Source: Ophiura sarsii | Taxonomy: Eukaryota > Echinodermata > Ophiuroidea > Amphilepidida > Ophiuridae | Direction: 5' to 3' | Assembly: GCA_035610835.1 (NCBI GenBank) | Contig: CM069442.1 | Span: 29,961,798 to 30,025,797 of the forward strand | Length of the DNA: 64,000 bases | Shown: positions 11,166 through 21,903 of the stretch, one piece after another | How positions within the stretch are numbered: the first letter of the stretch is position 1 | Layout: every line of letters starts with the position of its first letter | Translations under genes and position numbers: made by a program | Notes under the pieces: model-generated | What the model saw: the letters and a program-made list of their open reading frames with translations, nothing else | What the model was told of the DNA's origin: nothing | Databases searched by the model: none

Positions 11166-12430
11166 CAAAGTGCGAAATTCGCCGGGAAAACCTATATTAA
11201 AGGCAGCCAATTTAAGGCAATTTGAAAGGGAAACAATTCCAATTCTAGGTGCAATAAAACGAAAATATTACTTCTAAAACCATGACACCATTTTTGCCCT
11301 ACATTTGCAACTAAAGAATTGAACAGCTCAAATCATTCATTATATCCTACATATTGTGTGTAACAGCAACAACAAATGTAAATAATAAAATATATGTTTT
11401 ACTGTTTTGAAAAAATAGTGTTTTTGTGTAATTCTTGCAAATGTTTTCTCCATATTAACTTTGAGTTACATTTAAGTTCCCTGCTTTGGTTACAACATTT
11501 CTGTAAACTCTTGAGCTGAGTGAGGTCTGATCTTGCATGCATTGATTATAATCTTGAACCATGGTAGCTGAAAGGTTCGTCAATTTTTGATGCAATTAAC
11601 AAGTCCCGGGTCCTAACTGTGCGTGCATTGTACTAGGAGAATGGGGTCCACATCTTGACCTATCTGGGGTCTTGAACTTCACTAACGGCTATGAAAGTAA
11701 TAATTAATAAATACGGAAGGGATTCAGATTGTCACAATACTATTATTAAAAGTAATAACATATTTGATGAATGCACATAGTCGCCTCCAATGATCACTTT
11801 ATACTGTGAGCACTTCTGTTATATCAAACACATGACACAAAATGTTGCTGCAATAGTCCATATTATTTTCGCGACATGCATACTGAACCACACATACATG
11901 GGATTATAAATGTACCCTTAGCGAGAAAAAAATGTTATGCTCCTTACGACTCTTCCATTATAAATGATAACTTATTTCCAATTTGATACCTTTATAGGCC
12001 AAGAATGATGATATGTTTAGTGATGTTAATATTCATTTCAATTTATAATTAACCCAAACCAAACAAGCTATGTTATTGTGTGGAAATCAAGAGAGGGGGA
12101 CATAAAATTACCCCCAATCATCTACGCAAATCCCCAGTTAACCACTCAATTAACCTACCTACGCTCTCCTGAGCACGATTTTCAGTTTTGTAGATAACGT
12201 CAAACTGAATCCAATCTTGTACCTCGCGCGTAAATAATATTTCCTGCCATAGTGAATCAAACATTCCAGGAACGTCAGGGTATTTTAACCATAACCAACC
12301 ACCTACAGTTTTTATAGAAATCAGAGCCCCCCCCCCCCACTTCCCTAACCTCACAACTAACTTGCCAACGCTCACCAGGACAGCAATTTCAAACACCATC
12401 ACATATTCCAGGAATGTTAGGGTATTATTA
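11166..12430. other. Intronic sequence, one unrecognised open frame
   Basis: No supported gene. A 94-codon minus-strand frame at 12118-12402 has reasonable composition (W-L-W-L-K-Y-P, then a W-Q-E-I segment) but matches nothing I recognise. The phrase TATTCCAGGAATGTTAGGGT at 12403 is a variant of one at 12260, so the area is probably repeat-derived. Confidence 0.4.
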
Positions 12431-12629
12431 GGGGCCGTTCATAAATACTTTGGTGGGGGCGCTGGATATAATTTTTTATTTTTGGTATATCAAAACTTTG
12501 TTGACCCCCCCTCTCGCCATGCCTTAAACTTGTTTGACCCCCCCTCCCCTCTCGCCATGCCTTAAACTTTTTTGACCCCCTGTATTACTTTACTGCCTGC
12601 ACCTGAAACTTTCCTGCCCCTTGCCCCCC

Positions 12630-12669
<40 letters not shown>

Positions 12670-13325
12670 TTCATTGTTATCAAGTTCAGAGATGATATCT
12701 TTTATGGGATTTTTTACAGAATTTGACCATGTATCGTATTCTATTTTGATCAACGCATTACATCTAGGAGGGCAGGTTGTACATGTAGAATCTAGAGTGA
12801 ATCAGAACTCCCACTTCGATTGCAAGTATCTTTGGTTTAGTGTGCCATGGTCTTTAATCCCTGAATAACTTCACATATTTATGCACGGATCTCTGTTCTT
12901 GAAACCAATAGGATACTCCCTCCAATTACATATCCTGGCTTTAAATACAATATGCGCGCAATTGTTGTTTGCATGCTATTGACATGAATTTGGCCTTCAT
13001 TCTTTTTTAGCTGGGCTAGTACATAAAAATAGGTCCGTTGACATATATCTGCGCGCATAGCGTGCCAAAATATTAACTATTTTTTACGTTGATATATGAA
13101 CTTTCCATAAATAATGTCCATATAGGTAAAACAGGGGTTTGGGGGCGAAGCCCCCAGAAAATTTTGGAAACTAATAAGTGTTTTAAACTTTTTTGACCCC
13201 CCCTCTGTTGGGGTTTTCCAAAACTTTTTTTGACCCCCCCCCCCCCTTTGCAGAGTATCAACACTTTTTGGACCCACCCCCATAATTATCCACCCCACCC
13301 CACCAAAGTATTTATGAACACTCCC
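12431..13325. mobile_element. PIF/Harbinger-like MITE, copy 2 (TTA duplication)
   Basis: Ends GGGGCCGTTCATAAATACTT and the complement CAAAGTATTTATGAACACTC with CCC, flanked by TTA at 12428-12430 and 13326-13328. Same family as 7474-8734, with the internal sequence in the opposite orientation. It contains a C run of about 38 nt near 12631-12668. Confidence 0.85.
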
Positions 13326-13328
13326 TTA

Positions 13329-14429
13329 GCAATTGTGTATCCATATACGTATAATGCTAACCTTGAGCTACTTCTTCGTCAATACCACTTGGAATGCCTT
13401 AATAAATTTTTATATAAAACTTATTGCATAGTCCTTTTCATTCTTTGCTTGTGTAAATTGCACTCTTACAACATAATTTTCCCCATTTGATAATAGCACC
13501 ACAGACAACAAACAACTACACTAAAGCTATTCCAATAAAAGACAACATATGCAACTTTGAATAGAGTGGAACAGCTAGCAGATCTGATAGATTTCACCTT
13601 TAGTCAGACTAATTTCGAAGATATAGAATATCTTGGACATCTGCCAACAGGGGCGGGTCTTTCAATCAAACAGGCAAAGATGGTAATAGTGATTAACCCT
13701 GTATAATGATAAAATACAAGGGAATCAATAAATTCAACCTCTACACCCCAAAAATATACTCCACTTCTTTCAATGGCAATTGAAATCTGTCTAACCTATT
13801 TTTTACTACTAAATTATTAAATGACTTTGCCGATGCGGGTTACATAACAATATGCAAGATTATATATATTAGGCAACTGTTTCCCACCATGTTTCACTAA
13901 ATATAATCACAATAATCAGCAAATGAATGTAAATATTCACATCAATAATGGTTTCTTAGGACAGTGGTAATAGATCAGTCACACTTACCTCTACAGACAA
14001 TGTCGTCGAGACCTAGACATCCCTTCATTTACAAATGGCTACTTTAACAAACCCCTACAACCTATTCACCTTACTTATCTCTCTGAACTCACTAACAGCA
14101 ACTATATCGGCGACTCATGGTTCCGGTTGGATCCAAAACATGCCTACACATATCCAAACTATAATCAATGCCAACCACCATAATCACCAAATATGAAAAC
14201 CGCCCCATAGGAGAACCGCCACATACGAAAACCGCCACATACGAAAACCGCTACACCCGAGAACCGCTCTAGTTTATTTATGCAATTTAAGACATATTAG
14301 GGCAGATATGTCTCTGTATGTCCTTTGAGACGTTATTCATTCATAAAATATATGCTGAAGCTATTTAAAGTGCAATAACAACTATCTAAGATAAGAAATA
14401 AGTCCAAAACAATGAAAATGCTCAAATTA
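13329..14429. other. Intronic sequence with a short minisatellite
   Basis: No gene seen. At about 14195-14275 an 18-bp motif (GAAAACCGCCACATAC with variants) is repeated four times. Confidence 0.5.
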
Positions 14430-14765
14430 GCGGCCATTTTAAGTTTATGCAAATTATCATATTTCTAACACTCTGATATTTTCAGACTTTTAGTATGTCA
14501 TTATGGGTACCTTATAGAAATGCATTAAGCTGAAAAAAATATGTATCAATTTGTTCTAAAACCTAATTTTGCTTCACCAATTTGGCAACTTTACCATGTA
14601 TTCCCCTATAGGGGGATAAAGGGTAGTGGTGGGGTCTGAAGACCCCCTCCAAAATTTTTTTAAAGTGCATATTTGATAATGTGGGGTCAAGTGGAATACA
14701 TTTTAACCATGGCCGATTTGAACAAATACCTTCCCTATTTACGCCCCGCCCTAATGAACAGTTCA
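14430..14765 (-). repeat. Dispersed repeat B, copy 2
   Basis: Reverse complement of 5190-5530; see that entry. Confidence 0.8.
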
Positions 14766-15673
14766 TAGCACAGAACCCAGGCCAATTAAAAATAGGTTTA
14801 TTGTGTTGATTCAGAACGAACATTAAAATACTTTACAATAATAAAGAACAAGCGCTCTCGAAACATGGATAACGTCTGAAAATTTGTGTGTGTGATATTT
14901 TGCACATTTGAAATATGTTCTTACTTATATAGAAAATCAAATCAAATCATATATTATACAATTACTTCCATTTTTCTTTCAGAAATAAATATTTCACCCC
15001 AAAATCAGTATGCTCTCTAAAAGTGTCTGCACATTTATCGGTCTATATTTTTCCTCCCCTGGTGACTTTTCCTGTTTTTAAATAGAAGACACTTTTTATC
15101 GGGCCGATATAAAAACAAGTTGTGTTTTCCTTATTACAGGAGGAAAATCAGTTGATGGTATGGTATATGGTTATTGAAGGTACAAGTATTAGAGAAATTA
15201 TATGACTGTTTCATTACAGTTGTATCAAAAAGGCAATCCCTGTATTTAGGCCTGGAAAGAGCACCCATATAGCGGGTAACTTTTGCGTTGGCAGGTGAAG
15301 ATGTACCCAACCGGCTGGCAAGTAAATTGTTCAAACTTTACAGTGTAAGTGAGTTACACTGCTGGTAGAATTTCTGTCAGGCAGGTATTTTTGTGAGTTA
15401 CCTGCCTGACTGGCTGGTTGAAAAAAATCTGAAGTTCCAGCCCTGCCTGTATTACAATGGAACATTTTCCTTCAATGCCGTCCCAAAAAGTGACATTTTT
15501 TAATGGACAATAAACTTAAAAAGTCCACCATCGGTAGACATTTTGCTTATGGCCTTCTAGATTTTTTTTCTCAATAAAAATAGAAAAATGCAACATGACT
15601 TTTAATTTAGGGTGTGTTATGGAGGGTAACAAATAATTTTCCCTCCTTTTTTCATATTTTTTATTTGTCTTAC
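14766..15673. other. Intronic sequence, no gene
   Basis: AT-rich, with a short repeated GGCAGGTA/TGCCTGCC segment near 15370-15410. No coding signal until the exon at 15674. Confidence 0.5.
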
Positions 15674-15732
15674 GTTGTTTTTCCGCTTCCTGTTGGTCCC
15701 AGTATAGCATTCATCCCCGGTGGAATATACCG
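15674..15732 (-). CDS. ABCG2-like transporter, exon 2 of those visible (Walker A)
   Basis: 59 bp between acceptor TTTTATTTCAG and donor GTAAGA. It reads Y-I-P-P-G-M-N-A-I-L-G-P-T-G-S-G-K-T plus two bases; the last string is the Walker A P-loop that binds ATP. The next exon supplies the third base of a Thr codon and L-L-D, as in ABCG2. In the human gene the equivalent exon is 60 bp, from memory. Here the frame is phase 0 at the 5' side, whereas the upstream exon ends in phase 2. A single lost base near 15730-15732 would explain it; sequencing error, pseudogenisation or an unrecognised splice choice are all possible. Confidence 0.88.
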
Positions 15733-16063
15733 CTGAAATAAAACAAAAGAACAAAGGAATTGTTACAATGAAACTTACAAAAATAACAACGGAATTGGGA
15801 CAATGCGACATGCAACAATCACATATTGTGGGATTCATAATACAATGCATTAATAAAACAGGTAAAGTGTTTTAATGGTTTGTCTGAGAGGCTATACCAG
15901 GTATAATATAAAACCAATAGTTTCTACCTCATTAGATAAATCATATGCTATGGCAAATTTAAGTGAAAACCACAATTTTTTACTCTATAGTATATAAATA
16001 AACAGTATGTGTTGTTTTGGTCTGGATTGGTTGAGGCTTTGAGACCATATGCAAAATATGCGT

Positions 16064-16215
16064 AGAGTTAAAGGGGCACTGACTGAGAGATTGCTGAGGA
16101 AAATGAAATTTGGAAAAATGAATCGTTTCAATAGATAAGGTACATAGAAACCCTGAAGTGTAATGATTTATGGGGAAAAGTTGGAAGATGGCACTAGATA
16201 GGAAAAAAGTGCCCC
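16064..16215. repeat. Fragment of TTAAAGGGGCACT repeat family
   Basis: Starts GTTAAAGGGGCACTGACTGA, followed by GAGAGATTG and GTTTCAATAGATAAGGTA. The same order occurs at about 49815-49895. Only one end is visible in each copy; related to the element at 2139-2525 by its end sequence. It lies in the intron between exons 1 and 2. Confidence 0.6.
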
Positions 16216-16495
16216 CTCTCCCCTGAATCAATGTTGATCCCAGTCATGTTATCAGAAGCCTTAGCAATTCCCCAACATTGATTGATGGGGGTGGGAAGGA
16301 TATAAGAAAGGTGGAGACTTTTGCTTTCTATTAAACAGTGCTTTGTCCTAAGTTTGATCTGAATTGCGAGCATGTTGCGTTAAGTGTTTCAACTATTTTT
16401 GACCATGATTGTAGACGGACTTCCCCATTTAACTCTATCTATTCCCCCATTTTGGCTATTTGCAGTAAGATATCACCAGGTCTCTTTGTCTGTTA

Positions 16496-16697
16496 TGCAC
16501 TTATCAATTGCATCCCCGGCCCCGGGGATAGCGGGGATTAGGTACGTCCCCGCTACACGCCCCGGCTAGCGGGGCACAGTTTGTACATCCCCGTACACTC
16601 CCCTGCATAGCCGGGCACCGTTTTTTGTACATTCGTGTACAGTCCCCGCATGGTCCCCGCCATGTCCCGGGTCCCGGGCTTGCAATTGATAAGTGCA
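16496..16697. mobile_element. Short GC-rich MITE, 202 bp, TTA duplication
   Basis: Ends TGCACTTATCAATTGCA and TGCAATTGATAAGTGCA (perfect 17-bp inverted repeat), flanked by TTA at 16493-16495 and 16698-16700. Subterminal GGCCCCGGGG/CCCGGGTCCCGGG blocks give a strong secondary stem. Loose ends of the family occur near 8860 and 20625-20646. Confidence 0.85.
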
Positions 16698-17087
16698 TTA
16701 TGTATCTCCATTATGCCTTTATTCAAATTAGTCATGTCATATATCATCATACCGATAAATAATAAAGCTTTGATTTTATTGTATAATTTATTCTATAATG
16801 TTAATATAATGGTAATGAGGCTCATGAATATTAATGAGTGTGGGTTGAAAAATTGGCACCAAAAAAAATTCAATGTTTTAAGCTATCATATTTATATGCA
16901 TGCAAATAGAAGCCAAATGTAATACAAAGCAAGAAAAAATAAGCGTAACAAATCTCTAAAACTATCAAATTTATGGTAATACTTGTATAGCACTAATATG
17001 CAATATTAATATTGCACAAAATTTGGCTTCGGGTATAAATTTAATATAAATGAGGGGCAATTTGTTGTTGCTCATTCAATGCCTTAC

Positions 17088-17191
17088 CTTAGATTGTTCA
17101 GGATAAATTTGGATGTTTTCTTGATCTGGACTTTGCAGGACACGTCATGAAAAGATACTGTTGCACCGGTACTATCATTGGCGGTACCCAT
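17088..17191 (-). CDS. ABCG2-like transporter, first recognisable coding exon
   Basis: 104 bp: an ATG directly after acceptor CTATTTCACAG, then 34 codons and two bases up to donor GTAAGG. The protein starts M-G-T-A-N-D and contains T-V-S-F-H-D-V-S, matching the L-S-F-H-N-I block at the start of the ABCG2 nucleotide-binding domain, and F-I-L-N-N-L before the splice. The ATG is the natural start if an untranslated exon lies upstream (as in vertebrate ABCG2), but the open acceptor means more N-terminal coding sequence could exist further right. I cannot see a 5' UTR exon or promoter. Confidence 0.82.
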
Positions 17192-18204
17192 CTGTGAAAT
17201 AGGCAAGAAACAACCCAATTATGTTGATGATTTTTCCAATTTCAAGAAAACAAAGAATAGGCCTAATATTATGATTTTGGCAATGCCAGAAACCGAAGTA
17301 CTGTAAAAGTGGTAATTATTTTTTGGTTGTGCTTTGATTGTGCTTAATTTTGGTCATACAATGTGTACACTTATCATACATGGAGCGTCCCCAGAGTGCT
17401 GGAAAATGACAGCATGGGTAATGGACTAACTACTTTTCATGTAGAATTTCCCCCTTTTCACAGTATATTTAAAATGCTAATAACTTACAAATTTGATCAC
17501 AATCTGAACATTTTATGTGAATCTTTTAACGTACTAATAGTTAGTACTTAGTAGGTCTGGTTTTTAATCCTTTCAACCAATTACAATTCCATATGACATG
17601 CTACAGTAGGGGAAACTCAGGACAACTGTTACATATGGGCAATTGGGGGAGACAGGAGACAATTCAATCACACAGGAACGGTAACCACCCATGGATAGAT
17701 TTGCACCGGCACTTCTTGATATATCCCAGGGTAGTACTACTTTATTGGGGATCAATGCTATTATAAGCCTTTGCGCAATCAAGCAAAGGTACATATAGGC
17801 CCCCGAAAAGTTATTTTTGGGAACGCAACGCTCGTAAGGTGATGCACGATAACCTGGACTAAGGCCGCGGCGGGCCGGGTTTGATTCCCGGGGGCAGCAG
17901 AAACCATTTTTTGTGTCACTGATTATTGCTACAACCCCCCTATAATTTTGAACATATTTTGTTATAATTTATGCACTTTCTGTGGCAAATATTACATGAT
18001 TAGCTTCAAAATCACATATTACACAGTTGATACAAAATTGAAAACAAAGAGTTTCCTTTTTTCTTTTATTCTGTTCCACCCAATTAGGTTTCAAACACAC
18101 TTCCATTGCTTGGTCATATACAACCTATTTAGCCACAAAAGAAACGCCCTGTTGTACAGGCAAACGGACTTCTCAGGTAGGGTCGGTGGTTTTTTTAATG
18201 TTTT
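17192..18204. other. Upstream of the first ABCG2-like exon; tRNA-like fragment
   Basis: No coding signal. At about 17840-17895 a GATGCACGATAACCTGG / GGGTTTGATTCCCGG pair resembles tRNA A and B boxes and may be a SINE head. Near 18150-18190 is the dispersed GGCAAACGGACTTCTCAGGT repeat. Confidence 0.45.
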
Positions 18205-18985
18205 TTAACATAACATAACATAACAATGAGCATTTATATAGCGCTCTTACCCATTATACAATGGTACCACAGCGCATTAAAACATAAAATTAATATTTAC
18301 AGTGTTAAACATCACTCGCACTATGACGGTGGAATAAGTGAGTGTTTAACATCTTCTTAAATTGAGTCAGTGATGAGGCATGCCTGATGTGACGCGGTAA
18401 ATTGTTCCACAAAAATGGGCCGGAGGCATAAAATCCTTTCTTGGCGGTAGTGAGACGAGTTTTAGGTACAGTGAGAATCCGAGTGTCAGTGGCAGAACGA
18501 AAACCACTTCTTTTAGGTACATATGTACTAGTAAGGTCCTTAAGATAAGAAGGCGCGCCATCATTGAAACATTTATATACAATAGTCAGGATCTTGAACT
18601 CAATGCGCATTTTAACAGGCAGCCAATGTAACTTGTGGAGAAGAGGAGTTGCATGATCACGTCTTTTAACATTATACATGAGTTTGGCTGCTCGGTTTTG
18701 AAGACGTTGTAGCCGTTTAATATCTTTCACAGAAGATCCCTGTAAGAGAGAGTTGGAATAGTCGAGCCGCGATGTAACAAGTGCGCGTATGGCGTGATGA
18801 CATGTTGTTTCATCAATAAACATCCGAATACGAGAAAGATTCCTAAGGTGAAAATTCAAACTGCGACAAATGTTAGTAACATGATGAGACATGTTTAAAT
18901 GGCAGTCAAATTCAACACCAAGATTGCGTACATGGGGGGACGGTCTGATCTCAATATCACCAACACAAAATAACAAAACTGGTGG
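18205..18985 (-). mobile_element. 5'-truncated L2/CR1-like LINE, 3' half of ORF2 plus 3' UTR
   Basis: A minus-strand non-LTR retrotransposon. Its 3' end is a short tandem tail, (TTATG)n on the minus strand, preceded by GAGCGCTATATAAATGCTC, the motif typical of L2-like 3' ends. The coding part is at 18305-18976. The right border near 18985-19000 is the truncation point; I see no certain target duplication. Confidence 0.88.
18305..18976 (-). CDS. LINE reverse transcriptase C-terminal region (truncated ORF2)
   Basis: 223 uninterrupted codons. It includes V-R-N-L-G-V, S-R-L-D-Y-S-N-S-L-L, the R-L-Q-R-L-Q-N-R-A-A-K-L block, L-H-W-L-P-V-K-M-R-I, Y-K-C-F-N-D-G-A-P-S-Y-L, and the ending F-K-K-M-L-N-T-H-L-F: the thumb and C-terminal region that follows the polymerase domain in L2/CR1/Jockey-group LINEs. 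The catalytic F/Y-A-D-D and the endonuclease are absent because of 5' truncation, so it is not functional alone. The lack of stops argues for a young insertion. The initial Met is internal to the original protein. Confidence 0.88.
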   Translation of the reverse strand: MLFCVGDIEIRPSPHVRNLGVEFDCHLNMSHHVTNICRSLNFHLRNLSRIRMFIDETTCHHAIRALVTSRLDYSNSLLQGSSVKDIKRLQRLQNRAAKLMYNVKRRDHATPLLHKLHWLPVKMRIEFKILTIVYKCFNDGAPSYLKDLTSTYVPKRSGFRSATDTRILTVPKTRLTTAKKGFYASGPFLWNNLPRHIRHASSLTQFKKMLNTHLFHRHSASDV

Positions 18986-19392
18986 GGTTTTTTCAAGCCA
19001 CCTAATAGTACAATACCCTTACAGTTTATATTACCAACAGTTGTGTTATTGAGTTTAATCGGGTTAATTGAATCTAATTTGGGTATAACAATTTGAATAG
19101 CTTATTAAACTGATTTTAATAACTCACAGGATTTGAAATACTTTTTTTCAAACATCATTTAATATTGTAAGGATTGGAGGTTGCATTTAAATTAACATTG
19201 TTACTTCCCAGTCAAAACATTGTTGTTAGCTGATTTATATCTAAAATGATACGGTATAGGCCTCTGTCAAAAAGTTATACAAAAACACAACTTATTTGAT
19301 ATGAAAAGGCCGGCCGAATAAATTATGATGATTTATTATTTAGAAAGTTTCCTGTGACAGTTTCTAAAAAGTTAAACAAGTTATTACATATC

Positions 19393-20095
19393 TTAAGGGG
19401 GCTGTGCACCTTCAGGTACAACCTCCGTAAAACTGTCGTAACTTCTTCATTATTCATTTAATCTATATGAAAGTATACATTTTTTTTGCAGGAAAGGGTT
19501 CAATGAATCCAACCATGATCAGAAATTGACCATTTTGGAAAAAATTATAAAAAACACGTTTTTTTGCCCCATTTTAGGTTTGGAAAAGATAACTCAAAAT
19601 ATATTGTGTTAAATTTTATCATAATAGTTTAATTATATTCCTTAGGAATCGGTGTTTTTTTTTACTTTTTACTTTATTATTTTTTGAATTATCGAACAAA
19701 AAGTGCCAAAAAATATGATTTTTTACCAAAAAACGTGATTTTCACGATTTTGGAGGTTAAAAAACAGGTTTTTTGGCACTTTTTGGTCTGTAATTCAAAA
19801 AATAATAAAGTAAAAATTAAAAAAAAAAGATTCCTAGGGAATTGCATGAGGAATATAATAAAACTAGTATGACAAAATTTAACAAAATATATTTTGAGTT
19901 ATCTTTTCCAAACCTAAAATGGGTCAAAAAACATGTTTTTTATAATTTTCTCCAAAATGGTCAATTTCATGATCATAGTTGGATTCATTGAACCCTTTCC
20001 TGCAAAAAAATGTATACTTTTATTAAGATTAAATGAATAATGAAGAAGTTACGGCAGTTTTACGGAGGCTATGCGAAGGTGCACATCCCCCTTAA
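19393..20095. mobile_element. 700-bp palindromic (foldback) MITE with TTAA ends
   Basis: TTAAGGGGGCTGTGCACCTT at the left and the complement ending CCCCCTTAA at the right; the two halves are complementary almost throughout, meeting near 19745 (internal AAACGTGATTTTCACGATTT). TTAA at 19393-19396 and 20092-20095. A half copy is at about 41150-41815. No coding. Confidence 0.9.
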
Positions 20096-20114
20096 TGCCA
20101 ATTTCGATGGAAAA

Positions 20115-20594
20115 ACAGGGTGTTCCAAAAGTTTCAATACCTTTTTAAAGCTTTATCGCTCTTTAAATAATTTTCAGTATAATACCGACATCATATTTGT
20201 ATAGAAAACACTTGTACAATTATTTCGGTACCAGTTGTGACCCCTTTTCTGAGATCCCTAAATATAATACACACTTTAATCACATGCTGTATGTTCATGA
20301 TTCATGAAAAAAAGCTTTCACTTATAACATTTTGTGTACACAGTTAAGAATGTCTAATAATAAGGATTATTTCAATCTGAAATTAAAAAGAACCACTCTG
20401 TGGAAAACCTTTTTTCTCTTCACTACCTCTCTCGCTCTCTTCACTTCATTGAGCTCACTATATGTTATTTTATTGTAAGTTTGGTTGGTATCAACATAAT
20501 TTTACAAGTCTTCTCTATCCAAGAAGTTTTAGTTTTATACTGCAAATTATTTTACTGGGGAAATAAAGCTTTAAACACTTTTGGGACACCCTGT
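20115..20594. mobile_element. MITE with ACAGGGTGTTCCAAAAG ends
   Basis: ACAGGGTGTTCCAAAAGTTT at the left, complement AAACACTTTTGGGACACCCT plus GT at the right, and AAAGCTTTA just inside both. The ends resemble Tc1/mariner-type MITEs; no clear TA duplication. The interior is non-coding. Confidence 0.75.
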
Positions 20595-20595
20595 A

Positions 20596-21291
20596 TCTTT
20601 CTCTGTGAAATTGTGAAAATTGATAAGTGCAATTGATAAGTGCATTAGGCTTACACTAAAAAAAATTACAGCATTTGTCTTTATTTGGAGAATAAAAAAA
20701 TTCTTCAAAACTACAAGAAAGTGATAAATAACCTGTTCAAAAATGTGTGCGGTACGAGAAAACAACACTTTTTAATGTGTTATTAAGTAGTTTTGGTTTG
20801 TAATCTTTTTCCCTAATAAGGTTTCAAATACACTTTTAACGTTGGCTACAACAGCCTATTATCGCCTATCAGCTATCTGTTATAACCAACAAAACATAGT
20901 GGCTTTTGGGGTCTATTGAGGTCAATTCAATCTAATTTGAGCAAAAAGCAAATTGAATGGCATGTTAAACTGTTTTTAATACCTCACAATGCACAATTTG
21001 CTATAAAAAGGCCGACTCAATTATGCTGATTTACTGATTTGAACATTGTAGATGACAGCCATTCTTAAGTTTTTGAAAGTTGCCCAAGTTCATAGACAGG
21101 TCTATGTGTTTATTTCATTTATTTATTTATTGTGGAGGGGTGGGGGGGGGGGGGGGGGGGAGGAGAGGTTGTCTTTACGTATTGAATGAGCAAGCAATAG
21201 GGTGTTTACACATTATTCAAACATTGTATTTGTATTGTAGTATCCTACTCAAGTATTTTCCAATAATGTTCAAGTTGTGACTTACAAAGTG
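20596..21291. other. Intergenic, no gene
   Basis: Contains a duplicated TTGATAAGTGCA (20620-20646) from the GC-rich MITE family, and a G run near 21137-21160. Confidence 0.5.
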
Positions 21292-21861
21292 TATACAGTC
21301 CTCAAAATAAGTAACTAACCAGCTAATAAATATGCTCTCAACTCCAAAACTATAGCTCCTGCATACAAATATTAAAATTTAAAGCTGTGCCGAAATTTCT
21401 ACTCTTTAATTTGAGATATTACACACGAAGATTGAATGAATATTAACTCATATGCGCCCAAAACAAAAACAAAGTCTTTTTTTAATTTTTTTTTAAACAT
21501 TTTGTTTGTCTACACGCAGCCTCAGACTAGCAACAGGCAGATTATTGATGAACTGGTAGCGACAACTCACAGGTCGATAGTAAGATGAGGATTGGGGATG
21601 CTTCAATCAACGCAGTTGATACCCATACCTGTCACACTGCACTACATTTCAAAAATCCAAGTGTGAAAATGTAAACTGCACTTTGTTCTAGATCCTTTTC
21701 AATGTAAACTTTCTTAATTGTTAACCGATCTTATTGAACAATATCTCAAATCCAAGAAAAGAAATTTCTTTACATAATTTAATATTTTTATGTAGGAGCT
21801 ATAGTTCTGGAGTTAAGAGTATAATATTACCTGGTCAGTTATTTATTTTGAAGACTGCATA
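21292..21861. mobile_element. Mariner-like MITE, ~75-bp inverted ends
   Basis: TATACAGTCCTCAAAATAAG at the left and complement TTTATTTTGAAGACTGCATA at the right. The arms continue inward through CTCCAAAACTATAGCTCCTG and its complement near 21793-21812. TA at both borders. No transposase. Confidence 0.8.
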
Positions 21862-21903
21862 ATATGTACATTTCAGTACTGTTTAGAAAATGTGGTTGTC
21901 TAA

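Noticed and set aside
12118..12402. 94-codon minus-strand frame as a gene or extra ABCG2 exon
   Set aside because: No match to ABCG2 and no consensus splice sites at its edges; the flanking sequence is repeat-like.
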